The notes under the pieces are model-generated. The model did no database searches. It had not been told where the DNA came from and worked only from the letters and a program-made list of their open reading frames with translations. A DNA stretch of 64,000 bases from an uncultured Flavobacteriales bacterium (GTDB taxonomy: Bacteria > Bacteroidota > Bacteroidia > Flavobacteriales > BACL11). Below, piece by piece: positions 35,985-45,218 of this stretch. The position numbers and the translations under genes were made by a program. The DNA lies in assembly GCA_943789505.1 (NCBI GenBank), contig CALSUJ010000001.1, positions 930,001 through 994,000 of the forward strand. Direction: 5' to 3'. Every line of letters begins with the position of its first letter. The first letter of the stretch is position 1.

Positions 35985-38080
35985 TTTTCAATAATTTCAA
36001 ATTCGGTTCTTCTGTTGGAAGCCCTACCTTCAGCATTATCATTAGAATCAACAGGATTAGATTGCCCGTAACCTTTTGCTGACAATCTTTTTTTGTCTAC
36101 TCCCCTTTCTACTAGATAACTCACTACTGCATCAGCTCGCCTTTGCGAGAGTAACTCATTAAAAGATTCTGCACCTATATTATCTGTATGTCCTGAAATT
36201 TCAATTTTTAGGCTAGGCACATCATTCAAAAGCAAAACTAAACGCGCTAACTCAGCATAGGAATCATCCTTGACTTCCCATTTTCCTGTATTGAAAAATA
36301 CATTTCTAAGGGCAATATTACTTCCTACTTTTATGTTCTTTAATTCAACATCCTTAGTAACACTATTAAAACCATCCCCCTTAGGCAAGTCAAAGTTTTC
36401 CGAATGAAACAAATACCCATCTGCAGATACAGAGATTCCATAGTTATGTCCAGCAGGCAAGGATAACAGAAATTTACCTGAAGCACTGTTAGAGAAAAAG
36501 GAGGTGTACACCTTTCCTGTTTCATTTAAGATGATTTCAATAGCAGCTTTAATAGGTTTTTTAGTAATCGCATCTAAAACTTTACCCTTAAAAACAGTTA
36601 AAGATTTCTCTTCCACCAGAATAGGTTTAGCAATTATATTATCACTCACAGGCTTAGCAATGCTAGCAATTAACTGATCCTGTACATCAGTACTCATTGG
36701 CTTATCCATTCCCCAATAAGTTACTTTATAAATATCTAAACCTCCTAATCCACCCGCTCTATTTGATGCAATATATGCATATCTCCCACTTGCAGTAGCA
36801 CTATAAAACAAATCATCATAAGGAGTATTAATTGGATACCCTAAGTTAACTGGATCACCCCAATGCCCTAAATCATCAACATAAGAAACAAAAATATCAT
36901 AGCCACCAAGTGTGTTATGTCCTTGAGAGGAAAAATACATAGCTTTTCCATCAGGATGAATATAAACTGAACCTTCCTGAAACTTAGTATTTATCTCGTG
37001 GCCCGCACTCTGTCCTTTACCCCAAAGATTACGTTCTCTATTCATTACTCCTGAAAAATAAATGTTTTTATTACCACTATACCCTCCATCAGTAATATAA
37101 TAGACTTTAACATCTGGCGGATCAAAAGAGGCAAATGTCTCATTACCATCCGTATTCCCACCTCTAAGCTTTTCACCCATTTTCCTAGTTGGAATCTCCC
37201 ATTTTAAACCATTCAATTTAGATTCAAACACGTCTGTATTTCCATCTTCTTGTTTAAAAATAAGTAACCTTTGACCATCATAAGAAAGCCCACCAGCAAC
37301 ATCATTATTTTCCGTATTTAATTCAGAAACAGGCAATACTGCTTCAAATTTTCTGGCATTTAAAGTAGAAGAATATATGTCCTGATCATAAATACCAAAT
37401 TCATTTGCTTGGTTTTCATTCGGCTGATTAGAAGTAAAAATTAGTAACTCTCCATCAGCACTCAAACAAGGACTCCAATCGTCAAATTCAGTATTTAAAG
37501 CTATATTATCTACCCAAATTCTGTGGGAATTAGCTAATATATCATTTGCTCCTTGACATTCTTTAGTATATTTTTTAGCCAATAACTCATAACGCTCATA
37601 CAATTTACTTTTGGCTGAAAGTTTAAACTGTTCAAACTGCTCACCCGCCTGTAAATAATTGCCTTGTAATTGTAATGCCATACCATAAAAAAATAAAAAA
37701 TCGGATGGATAATCAGACGTTAAATCCATAGTTCGTAACAGATAATCAGCTGCTTTTTCTTTTTGATTAGTAAATAAATAACAACTTCCAATTTTGTAAT
37801 TCAGCTCTGCATTATTTGGGTTAAAATCTTGTGCTTTTTGATAATGGAAAATAGCTTGTATAAATAGTATATTAGCTTCTTGCATTGCCAATATTTTATC
37901 AATTCCCTCATCACGCATTTCATTAGCAATTTCTATATTTTCTTTCGCCAACTTTAAACCTGGCTTATCATCTTTAAAGTTTGAGCTTTTAAAAGCAATA
38001 TCTTGAGAAAAAGTAAGGCTCGAAATTAAGCAGAAACCAACTAGAAATAAATTTTTACTCCAACTACTATTCACAATCAT
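35981..38080 (-). CDS. PorE-like TPR/PD40/OmpA family protein
   Basis: 699 residues with signal peptide. Order of domains: TPR-like helices (about 30-170), PD40/WD40-like beta-propeller (about 190-450, blades such as SPCLSADGELLIFTSNQP, VYIHPDGKAMYFSSQGHN, YAYIASNRAGGLGGLDIY), a carboxypeptidase-regulatory-like domain (about 500-580, FKGKVLDAITKKPIKAAI) and a C-terminal OmpA peptidoglycan-binding domain (ISGHTDNIGAESFNELLSQRRADAV). This is the architecture of T9SS PorE, which links the secretion machinery to the cell wall. Second gene of a pair with a TPR protein (14-nt overlap). Confidence 0.85.
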   Translation of the reverse strand: MIVNSSWSKNLFLVGFCLISSLTFSQDIAFKSSNFKDDKPGLKLAKENIEIANEMRDEGIDKILAMQEANILFIQAIFHYQKAQDFNPNNAELNYKIGSCYLFTNQKEKAADYLLRTMDLTSDYPSDFLFFYGMALQLQGNYLQAGEQFEQFKLSAKSKLYERYELLAKKYTKECQGANDILANSHRIWVDNIALNTEFDDWSPCLSADGELLIFTSNQPNENQANEFGIYDQDIYSSTLNARKFEAVLPVSELNTENNDVAGGLSYDGQRLLIFKQEDGNTDVFESKLNGLKWEIPTRKMGEKLRGGNTDGNETFASFDPPDVKVYYITDGGYSGNKNIYFSGVMNRERNLWGKGQSAGHEINTKFQEGSVYIHPDGKAMYFSSQGHNTLGGYDIFVSYVDDLGHWGDPVNLGYPINTPYDDLFYSATASGRYAYIASNRAGGLGGLDIYKVTYWGMDKPMSTDVQDQLIASIAKPVSDNIIAKPILVEEKSLTVFKGKVLDAITKKPIKAAIEIILNETGKVYTSFFSNSASGKFLLSLPAGHNYGISVSADGYLFHSENFDLPKGDGFNSVTKDVELKNIKVGSNIALRNVFFNTGKWEVKDDSYAELARLVLLLNDVPSLKIEISGHTDNIGAESFNELLSQRRADAVVSYLVERGVDKKRLSAKGYGQSNPVDSNDNAEGRASNRRTEFEIIEN

Positions 38081-39161
38081 TTATTAAATATTTTTTTGCT
38101 AACATAATTCCAAATTCATTTGCTTTTTTCCAATCTAAGCAAGCACCATCCTCATCTCTAATCATTTGCTTGGATATACCTCTATTTAAGTAGGCTTTTG
38201 CATAATCTACATCTATTTGAATTGCTTTATCAAAAGCTGCAATAGCTTCCTTGTATTTTTTCATTTTATGATTAATGACACCTTTATTATTGTATGCAGG
38301 AGCATATTCGGCATCTGCTTCTAAGGCTTTGTCAATTTCAATTTTTGCTTTTTCAAATTTATTTTCACCCAACAATACACTTGCCTTGTTATTGTAGGCT
38401 AAAGCATAATTAGCATCTTTTGAAATTGCTAAATCATAATAACTCAAAGCCTTATCGGTTTCACCTTGTTTTGCATAAACACTCGCCAAGTTACTATAGA
38501 TAAATGCAAAATTAGAATTCAAAGCAATTGCAGCCAAATAATCGCTTATTGCCAAGTCTAATTTATCTAACTTACGATAGCAACTTCCCCTGTCGTTTAA
38601 AGTATATGCATTTATATTAATTACTAAGGATTGTGTAAATAATTGTTCGGCATTTTCATATTTACCATCAGTAAAAGCAATAATTCCAAGTTGGTTCAAA
38701 GCCTTAAATTCATCACCCTTTAAGGACAGAATAGTTGTATACATTTCTTCAGCCAAAGCTTTATCTGTTTTTAAGTATAAGCTCGCAATTTTAAATAAGG
38801 GAAATAAATTAGTAGAATCAAGTTCAAACGTTTTTAAATAATCAGCAATTGCCAAATCATTTTCTAACTTTTCATAGCATTTCGCTCTACTTAAATAGGC
38901 TTGTAAAAAAATAGAATCAATAACAATTGCCTTACTAAAGCAAAAAATTGCCTCACTATAACTTTCATTTTTTAATAAAATTAACCCTTCATTATAAGCA
39001 TCTCGAGATGCTTTTAAATCTTCATTTTGTTCATTTATTTGTGCGATAGAATCAGAAAATTGTTGCTCCAATGAGTTAACATTTGTACTGTCTGAAGTTT
39101 GAGATTCCGCACTTTTAGTAAACAAAAAAACAAAAAAGAGTAGAGGGAATAGTTTATACAT
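38067..39161 (-). CDS. Secreted TPR-repeat protein
   Basis: 364 residues. Signal peptide (ends SAES), then about eight to nine tandem tetratricopeptide repeats from residue 50 to the end (for example YSEAIFCFSKAIVIDS, YALAYNNKASVLLGENKFEK, YAPAYNNKGVINHKMKKYKEA). A protein-protein interaction scaffold in the periplasm. Its overlap with the PorE-like gene suggests the two products work together. No catalytic residues. Confidence 0.83.
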   Translation of the reverse strand: MYKLFPLLFFVFLFTKSAESQTSDSTNVNSLEQQFSDSIAQINEQNEDLKASRDAYNEGLILLKNESYSEAIFCFSKAIVIDSIFLQAYLSRAKCYEKLENDLAIADYLKTFELDSTNLFPLFKIASLYLKTDKALAEEMYTTILSLKGDEFKALNQLGIIAFTDGKYENAEQLFTQSLVININAYTLNDRGSCYRKLDKLDLAISDYLAAIALNSNFAFIYSNLASVYAKQGETDKALSYYDLAISKDANYALAYNNKASVLLGENKFEKAKIEIDKALEADAEYAPAYNNKGVINHKMKKYKEAIAAFDKAIQIDVDYAKAYLNRGISKQMIRDEDGACLDWKKANEFGIMLAKKYLINDCE

Positions 39162-39374
39162 ATACCTTTATTTTATAAGGATGAAAGTACAAATAATATA
39201 TATATATTAAACATTATTCCTTTAAATAAATATCAACAATTGTTAGCAATTTTCGCATATTATTTGCAAAAATTACTTTTTACAGCAAATATTTTAAATC
39301 AAAATCATATACTAGATTAATTATTTAGATTAATATTATTAAAAATCTGATTATAAATAATTTATAAAATATAC

Positions 39375-39389
39375 ATGACAGCATGTCAT
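39375..39389. promoter_or_regulatory. Dyad ATGACA-GCA-TGTCAT, possible operator
   Basis: Perfect 6-bp inverted repeat with 3-nt spacer in the otherwise featureless, very AT-rich 290-nt gap 39162-39451 between divergent genes. It lies about 60 nt before the trmD start. Could bind a dimeric regulator; no family recognised. Confidence 0.3.
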
Positions 39390-39428
39390 ACCTGTTTTAA
39401 AGTAAAAATATACCTAAAATATAAACCA

Positions 39429-39447
39429 TTTTGATTTTGTAAGTTTG
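39429..39447 (+). promoter_or_regulatory. trmD promoter: TTTTGATTTT plus TAAGTTTG, abutting the start
   Basis: Perfect -7 box TAAGTTTG (39440-39447) 4 nt before the trmD ATG, preceded after 1 nt by TTTTGATTTT. Same arrangement as mtaB at 32645-32663. Confidence 0.55.
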
Positions 39448-39451
39448 CCAA

Positions 39452-40126
39452 ATGAGAATTGACATCATAACATTATTTCCTGAATTTTTTAACGCTTATT
39501 TTGAGTACTCAATTTTAAAGCGTGCAAAAGAAAATGGCAAAGCCGAAATCATAATTCATAACTTAAGAGACCACTCAACAAATAAACAAAAAAGTGTTGA
39601 CGATTATCAATTTGGAGGTGGTGCGGGAATGGTAATGTGCATACAACCTATTGATGATTGTATAGGTAAATTAAAAAGCGAAAGAGACTATGATGAAGTA
39701 ATATATTTATCACCTGACGGAGAAACACTAAATCAACAAATTTGCAATACCCTATCCACATATAAAAATATAATTTTATTGTGCGGACACTACAAAGGAA
39801 TTGACCAAAGAGTAAGAGAACATATAATTACCAAGGAAATATCTATTGGGGATTATGTACTAACTGGTGGTGAAGTAGCTGCAGCTATACTTTCTGATTC
39901 CATAATACGTTTAATCCCTGGTGTGATTTCTGACGAGACATCTGCGCTTACTGATTCTTTTCAAGATAATTTACTCGCCCCACCTATATACACTCGCCCA
40001 TCCAAATATAAAGGATGGGAGGTGCCAGAAGTGTTACTGTCTGGAAATGAGAAGCTTATAACAGAATGGAGAGAAAAAGAAGCAATAAAAAGAACAGAAG
40101 AAAAGAGACCAGATTTATTTGAGTAA
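39452..40126 (+). CDS. trmD: tRNA (guanine37-N1)-methyltransferase
   Basis: 224 residues. SPOUT-class methyltransferase making m1G37 in tRNAs. It begins [13 protein letters not shown] and shows [30 protein letters not shown] and the knot region [16 protein letters not shown]. Usual length and start. Upstream of rplS, the common bacterial order (trmD-rplS), with a 78-nt gap. Confidence 0.97.
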   Translation: MRIDIITLFPEFFNAYFEYSILKRAKENGKAEIIIHNLRDHSTNKQKSVDDYQFGGGAGMVMCIQPIDDCIGKLKSERDYDEVIYLSPDGETLNQQICNTLSTYKNIILLCGHYKGIDQRVREHIITKEISIGDYVLTGGEVAAAILSDSIIRLIPGVISDETSALTDSFQDNLLAPPIYTRPSKYKGWEVPEVLLSGNEKLITEWREKEAIKRTEEKRPDLFE

Positions 40127-40204
40127 AATTGTTTGTTTCTTAGGATGATTAAATAAAAATATGCGTAATATTGCAAACCGATTTCAAAACCTAATATTAG
40201 AAAA

Positions 40205-40549
40205 ATGAACATTACTGAAACTATATCAAAAGAACTTACTGCAGGGAACGATTTACCTAATTTCAAAGCAGGAGATAATATTACAGTTTACTACACTATT
40301 AAGGAGGGGGACAAACAAAGAACTCAGTTCTTTAAAGGAGATGTTATCCAAAGAAAAGGTAGTGGTGCTACTGAAACATTTACAATCAGAAAAATTTCCC
40401 ACTCAATAGGTGTTGAAAGAATCTTCCCTATTAATTCTCCTTTAATTGAAAAAATTGAATTGAACAAAAAGGGTAAAGTTAGAAGAGCAAGAATTTATTA
40501 CTTAAGAGAATTAACTGGTAAGAAAGCTAGAATTAAAGAAATGAGATAA
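40205..40549 (+). CDS. rplS: 50S ribosomal protein L19
   Basis: 114 residues, full length. Core motifs [50 protein letters not shown] and the basic end [20 protein letters not shown]. Lies at the interface of the ribosomal subunits. A near-match -7 box (TAATATTG, 40166-40173) in the gap after trmD suggests it also has its own promoter. Confidence 0.97.
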   Translation: MNITETISKELTAGNDLPNFKAGDNITVYYTIKEGDKQRTQFFKGDVIQRKGSGATETFTIRKISHSIGVERIFPINSPLIEKIELNKKGKVRRARIYYLRELTGKKARIKEMR

Positions 40550-40573
40550 TCTCTCGCTAAATATATAATAAGG

Positions 40574-40598
40574 AATCCTGCAATAGCAGGATTTTTTA
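40574..40598. terminator. Bidirectional intrinsic terminator after rplS
   Basis: Perfect 8-bp stem AATCCTGC-AATA-GCAGGATT with T-runs on both sides, between rplS and the convergent PorE-like gene. It overlaps the last codons of the latter. Confidence 0.75.
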
Positions 40599-42500
40599 TT
40601 GCCTAATAATTCGGAACTCAGTCCTTCTATTCTGAGCTCTATTACTAATAGAGGTATTATTTACTCTAGGAAATTGCTCTCCATAGCCATTATAACTTAA
40701 CCGCTCTTTATCAAGGCCATTAGCAATAAGTAATTCATAAACTACCTTAGCCCTATTTTCCGACAAAATCTGATTGACAATACTCTCCCCAATATTATCT
40801 GTAAAACCATTTATTTCAATTTTCATGTTATTATTTAACTTCAGATAAGAAGTGAATTCAAAAATCACATTTTTAGCTATTGAGCTAAGTTGAAAGGAAT
40901 TTGATTCAAAATAAATATCACTTAAGTCAAACGATCTTCCCTTTTCTAAAGAATGTAATTCGAAATCCAAATTAGCAGGAGAAGAAAAAGAAGTATCATT
41001 AGATGAGATATATGCTGAATTAAAGGCATACCCTTTCTTTTTAATAGTAATCAATACATCATCATCTTCAGCCAATGTTAAAGAAGAAACATAAGTACCT
41101 GCATTAACTTTAACAATAGTTACTTCATTTGTATTTATATTTTTTATTTCTAACTCTACATCCTCCAAAACCATACCATTTTCACCCATTAGATCTCCTT
41201 TTAAAAACAGAACTCTTTCAGGCTTGGCATCATCATGTAAGAGAAAAGAATAAATATCCCAACCCCCAATGCCATCCAATTGATTTGAAGCGAAATAAGC
41301 GGTATTTCCATCTGTACTAACAAAAAGAGAAATTTCATCAGCTACAGTATTAACAGGATAACCAATATTCTGAGGTTCTTTCCAATTCCCTAAACTATCC
41401 ATTCGTGAATAAAAAACATCAAACCCACCAAGACTAGGAAAATTTGTTGAGGCAAAAAATAAGGTTTTCCCATCTGTATGTAAATAAGGTGATTTCTCAT
41501 TTTCATTACTATTAATAGCTGAACCTAAATTTTTAGGATCTGTCCATTTTCCATCTTTCCAATTAATTTCATATAAATCAATTTTACCATAACCCCCACT
41601 TCTATCACTAGCAAAAATAATTATTTTACCATCAGAAGAAACAGTAGGTTGCGATTCCCAAGAATCAGATTTTGAAATTTTATCAGAAAAATTCTGCACT
41701 ACCGACCAAGCATTACCCTCTCTGTTCACATAATAAATATCACAATTATTATACCCTTTTTTGTTTCTGATACATTTTGTATAATAAAGTACTCTATTAT
41801 CAATAGTGATGGATGCACCACCCTCATTACTTTCTAAGTTAAAAGGAGAAGATAAAGCATGACCAATCTCAAATTTACCTTTTATTTTCTTACTAGATAC
41901 AAACTCTTCAACAATAGTATTTGTAATTGAATTTAAACTGCTTTTATCCGACCTTCTTGTGAAAAACGACAATTCCTGATCAGGAGAAATTATAGGTAGG
42001 TACTCATCAGAAATAGTAGAAATACCACTTACAATTTTAGGATTAAAAGGAACAGGATTAGCAATGATATCGGCAAGCACTTTTGCTTTTTCGTATATAC
42101 TCATTGCATCAGAATAATACGGATCAGAAATTCCTAAATCTATACTCCTTTTCAAGTACAAATCCGCACTCACATAGTCCTTTCTATTAAAAGCAATCTC
42201 ACCTAAGAAATAATAAACTTTGGGGAAATTATCAGGACAATTAGCTATTACTTTAAACCCTTCAGTTTCAGCATTAAAAAAATCAGCTTTACGCCATAAT
42301 ACTTCTGATTTCAACGCATTAAATACTGCAATATCATTAGTAGAACGCAATTCATCTAAGGCATCATAATATGCCTTTTTTTCAATAAGTTTAACTATTT
42401 TTTTAACTAGTCTTTTATCCTTTGATTTTTCAGGAAAGCATTCTTGTGTGAAAACAAAATTAAATGAGAAGAAAAAAGAAAAAAGAAATAGTATGCGCAT
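40596..42500 (-). CDS. Second PorE-like PD40/OmpA family protein
   Basis: 634 residues with a signal peptide (ends FVFTQ). TPR-like helices (about 25-145), PD40 propeller (about 165-430; SFFTRRSDKS, TVSSDGKIIIFASDRSGGYGKIDLYEI, YLHTDGKTLFFASTNFPSLGGFD), a carboxypeptidase-regulatory-like domain (about 440-510) and a C-terminal OmpA domain (INGFTDNIGESIVNQILSENRAKVV). Paralogous in architecture to the protein at 35981-38080. It starts 1 nt after the symporter gene and ends the aroC cluster. Confidence 0.84.
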   Translation of the reverse strand: MRILFLFSFFFSFNFVFTQECFPEKSKDKRLVKKIVKLIEKKAYYDALDELRSTNDIAVFNALKSEVLWRKADFFNAETEGFKVIANCPDNFPKVYYFLGEIAFNRKDYVSADLYLKRSIDLGISDPYYSDAMSIYEKAKVLADIIANPVPFNPKIVSGISTISDEYLPIISPDQELSFFTRRSDKSSLNSITNTIVEEFVSSKKIKGKFEIGHALSSPFNLESNEGGASITIDNRVLYYTKCIRNKKGYNNCDIYYVNREGNAWSVVQNFSDKISKSDSWESQPTVSSDGKIIIFASDRSGGYGKIDLYEINWKDGKWTDPKNLGSAINSNENEKSPYLHTDGKTLFFASTNFPSLGGFDVFYSRMDSLGNWKEPQNIGYPVNTVADEISLFVSTDGNTAYFASNQLDGIGGWDIYSFLLHDDAKPERVLFLKGDLMGENGMVLEDVELEIKNINTNEVTIVKVNAGTYVSSLTLAEDDDVLITIKKKGYAFNSAYISSNDTSFSSPANLDFELHSLEKGRSFDLSDIYFESNSFQLSSIAKNVIFEFTSYLKLNNNMKIEINGFTDNIGESIVNQILSENRAKVVYELLIANGLDKERLSYNGYGEQFPRVNNTSISNRAQNRRTEFRIIRQ

Positions 42501-42501
42501 A

Positions 42502-43791
42502 CTAACTCATTAACTCTTCTTCAGTAACTTGGCGTAATTCACCTTCAGTTGAAGCCACAATAGTAGCTACAGTTGCATCACCCGTTACATTAACAACTGT
42601 ACGCATCATATCTAGTATTCTGTCCACTCCAAAAATAAGTGCTAGACCCTCTGTAGGCACATTAATTGCTCCTAGAACAATCACTAGCATCACCATTCCA
42701 GCCCCTGGAACAGCCGCAGCTCCAATAGAAGCCAAAGTTGCAGTAAGCACAATAGTTAGTTGTTGACCTAAGTCCAATTCAATACCAAAAGCTTGTGCAA
42801 TAAATACAGCTGCAACCGCTTGATAAAGAGAAGTTCCATCCATATTGATTGTTGCACCTAAAGGTAAAACAAATGAAGAAATTTCTTCTGAAACCCCTAA
42901 ATGATCCTCACACCTTTCCATAGTAACAGGTAAAGTTGCCGCACTCGAACTAGTGGAAAATGCCAACATTTGTGCAGGAGAAATTGCCTTGAAAAAATCA
43001 AAATACTTTACTTTTGTAAACATCCTTAATATTAATGGATAGACTACGAGCACCATCATCAATAAACCTGCAATAACGGTTAGAGAATACTTTCCTAAAG
43101 CGATAAATAAAGTAGAACTTGCTCCAAAATCAACCACCAAACCTCCTAAGAGTGCAAATACACCATAAGGAGCAGCAAGCATGATTAAGTCTACTATTTG
43201 TAAAATAATATCATTTATACCATCAAAAAAACCCTTTACATATACCGTTTTTTCACTTGGCAACATTACCATTGCAATTCCAAATAGAATAGCAAAGAAA
43301 ATTACTTGCAACATATTAGAATTATCACCTGAGGCCGAGATTATATTAGTTGGCACAATATCCATAACAAACTGAAGGGGACCCGCCTGTTTCACATTGC
43401 CTGCATCTGCTATTTTTTTATCTGCTCCTGATTGAGAGTTTTCTGTCAACTGAATAGAGTCTTTATCAAAATCCGCACCAGGATTTACCATATTTACCAA
43501 GAACAAGCCAATAGTAACCGAAATAACTGTGGATACTAAGTAAATAGCAATTGTCTTCCCTCCTATGCGTGATAACCTTGAAATATCAGATAAGGATGCA
43601 ACCCCTTTTATAAGGGATGCAAATACCAAAGGCACAGCAATTAATTTTAACAGATTAACAAAGATAACCCCCCAAGGCTTTATCCATGCATTGGTAAAAT
43701 CCACCCAACCTAATTTATTAGCTACTAGGCCATAAACAACACCTAACACCATTCCTATTATAATTTTCCAGTGTAATGCTAGTTTTTTCAT
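42502..43791 (-). CDS. Dicarboxylate/amino acid:cation symporter (DAACS family)
   Basis: 429 residues, about eight transmembrane helices and two re-entrant loops of the GltP/DctA fold. The signature is clear: serine-rich AFSTSSSAATLPVTMERCE (first hairpin), LPLGATINMDGTSLYQAVA (helix 7) and the second hairpin ATLASIGAAAVPGAGMVML. Imports glutamate/aspartate or C4-dicarboxylates with Na+ or H+; the exact substrate cannot be read. In a tight minus-strand cluster: 25 nt after the copper-monooxygenase-like gene and 1 nt before the PorE-like gene. Confidence 0.93.
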   Translation of the reverse strand: MKKLALHWKIIIGMVLGVVYGLVANKLGWVDFTNAWIKPWGVIFVNLLKLIAVPLVFASLIKGVASLSDISRLSRIGGKTIAIYLVSTVISVTIGLFLVNMVNPGADFDKDSIQLTENSQSGADKKIADAGNVKQAGPLQFVMDIVPTNIISASGDNSNMLQVIFFAILFGIAMVMLPSEKTVYVKGFFDGINDIILQIVDLIMLAAPYGVFALLGGLVVDFGASSTLFIALGKYSLTVIAGLLMMVLVVYPLILRMFTKVKYFDFFKAISPAQMLAFSTSSSAATLPVTMERCEDHLGVSEEISSFVLPLGATINMDGTSLYQAVAAVFIAQAFGIELDLGQQLTIVLTATLASIGAAAVPGAGMVMLVIVLGAINVPTEGLALIFGVDRILDMMRTVVNVTGDATVATIVASTEGELRQVTEEELMS

Positions 43792-43816
43792 ATTAGTTTA
43801 TTGTTAATCTATTGTT

Positions 43817-45217
43817 TTATTCTAAAACTATTCTTTTCTCTACTGTTCCATCATCATAAATGTAAAAGAGAGGAGTGTTAGATTTAGCCTGCGTTGATTG
43901 GCCCAAAGAATTTATTATTTTTAATAATTCTCTAGATGAGGATGTAGTTGCTACACCATTAAAATTACTAGAAATCAAACCATTATCTATAGAAATATTC
44001 TCATCTCCTAACTGATAGGGAAGAAATTGGAATCCACCAATAAACATTTCATCCTGTGTATTAAATCCTGATTGAACAGTTACAGGAAAAGGGTTAGACG
44101 GACTAACAGTATTATCATAATTTGCCTTAGCATATATTATACTTCCCCCAGGTATTTTAATGAATTTTTCAAAGAAATATGAATATTGCCATTCGAAATC
44201 CCATTTATTAATCTTAATCAAATTTATTGTATCATTTAAAGGAGTTACAGCATAAATTACCATATCTTTTCCTAAAAGATGCATGTGAGGAAAAACAGAC
44301 ATAAATGAATAATCTTGTGATGTAGGACCAAAAGAACCAGTAATCTCAGTAATCTGATTTGGAGGTAAATAAAATGGAGCTCCAAACAAACCTTCATTAA
44401 TTAAAAAATCATAAGATATCTCTCTAATTACTGTAGTTTGAGGATAAAAATAAAATCTAACCTTAGTACTATCTAACTGACCTAAACTACCCTCAGGATA
44501 GTGCATAGCAAAAGAAACACTACTATTCGCAGGTAATACCACGCCAAAAGAGTTGTTAGTGTTTTCAGGGTAAGTTAATGGCAAAGCACCTGGTGCATAA
44601 CTATAAAGCATATCCCCTTGTGGCCCCATACAGTCAGCTGTTGTAACAATAGAACTATTAGGGAATGGATCTACTGAAACTAAAACATGATGAACTGTTT
44701 GTAGATTTCCAGGAATCACTTCAATAGCTTTAATTCTTCTGTTTTGCAATAAGCCAGTTGGTATAGAAAAACACACATAATCATCTGAATTTGAAGTTGC
44801 AGTACTTGCATATGTTGGCATTTTCAGTTCTAAATCAGGAACACCCATTTGTAATGAATTCCCAAATATTGGCATTGTAGGAAGCAATGAAGTATCTCCA
44901 AGAGGCACTCCATTTGTTATCCAATCCAATATAGTATTAATCTCATTCATGCTTAAAACATTTTCATTTGCATAATTCTGAAATAAAGTATCAGCAGGCC
45001 ATGGTGGCATTTCTCCAGAGGCAGTAACATGCTGTATCATGCCACCATTAGACACAACACTTGCATATGTTTCTAATGTTAAGGGTGCAATTCCTCCATT
45101 ATAATGACATTGTAAACATTTTCCATATAGTATTGGTGCAATATCTTCAGAGTAATTAGGGTTTTGCCCGAAGCCAATAGCTGGAATAAGCAATATAAAT
45201 AGTAGTTTTTTAATCAT
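43817..45217 (-). CDS. Secreted cytochrome-motif, copper type II monooxygenase-like protein with short sorting-like tail
   Basis: 466 residues. Signal peptide (ends GFGQ), one c-type haem motif CLQCH (Cys34, Cys37, His38) with downstream Met-containing GEMPPWPADTLFQ, then a region resembling copper type II ascorbate-dependent (PHM-like) monooxygenases: His pairs in VHHVLVSVDP and SFAMHYPEG, and FPHMHLLGKDM. The last 45 residues (LLKIINSLGQ ... PLFYIYDDGTVEKRIVLE) match the tails of the three-gene operon at 3.3-7.4 kb. Catalysis is not proven. 1 nt after aroC. Confidence 0.82.
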   Translation of the reverse strand: MIKKLLFILLIPAIGFGQNPNYSEDIAPILYGKCLQCHYNGGIAPLTLETYASVVSNGGMIQHVTASGEMPPWPADTLFQNYANENVLSMNEINTILDWITNGVPLGDTSLLPTMPIFGNSLQMGVPDLELKMPTYASTATSNSDDYVCFSIPTGLLQNRRIKAIEVIPGNLQTVHHVLVSVDPFPNSSIVTTADCMGPQGDMLYSYAPGALPLTYPENTNNSFGVVLPANSSVSFAMHYPEGSLGQLDSTKVRFYFYPQTTVIREISYDFLINEGLFGAPFYLPPNQITEITGSFGPTSQDYSFMSVFPHMHLLGKDMVIYAVTPLNDTINLIKINKWDFEWQYSYFFEKFIKIPGGSIIYAKANYDNTVSPSNPFPVTVQSGFNTQDEMFIGGFQFLPYQLGDENISIDNGLISSNFNGVATTSSSRELLKIINSLGQSTQAKSNTPLFYIYDDGTVEKRIVLE

Positions 45218-45218
45218 C

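Noticed and set aside
39162-39451. Small gene or RNA in the trmD/TPR gap
   Set aside because: Very AT-rich with stop codons in all frames and no stable structure except one short dyad.
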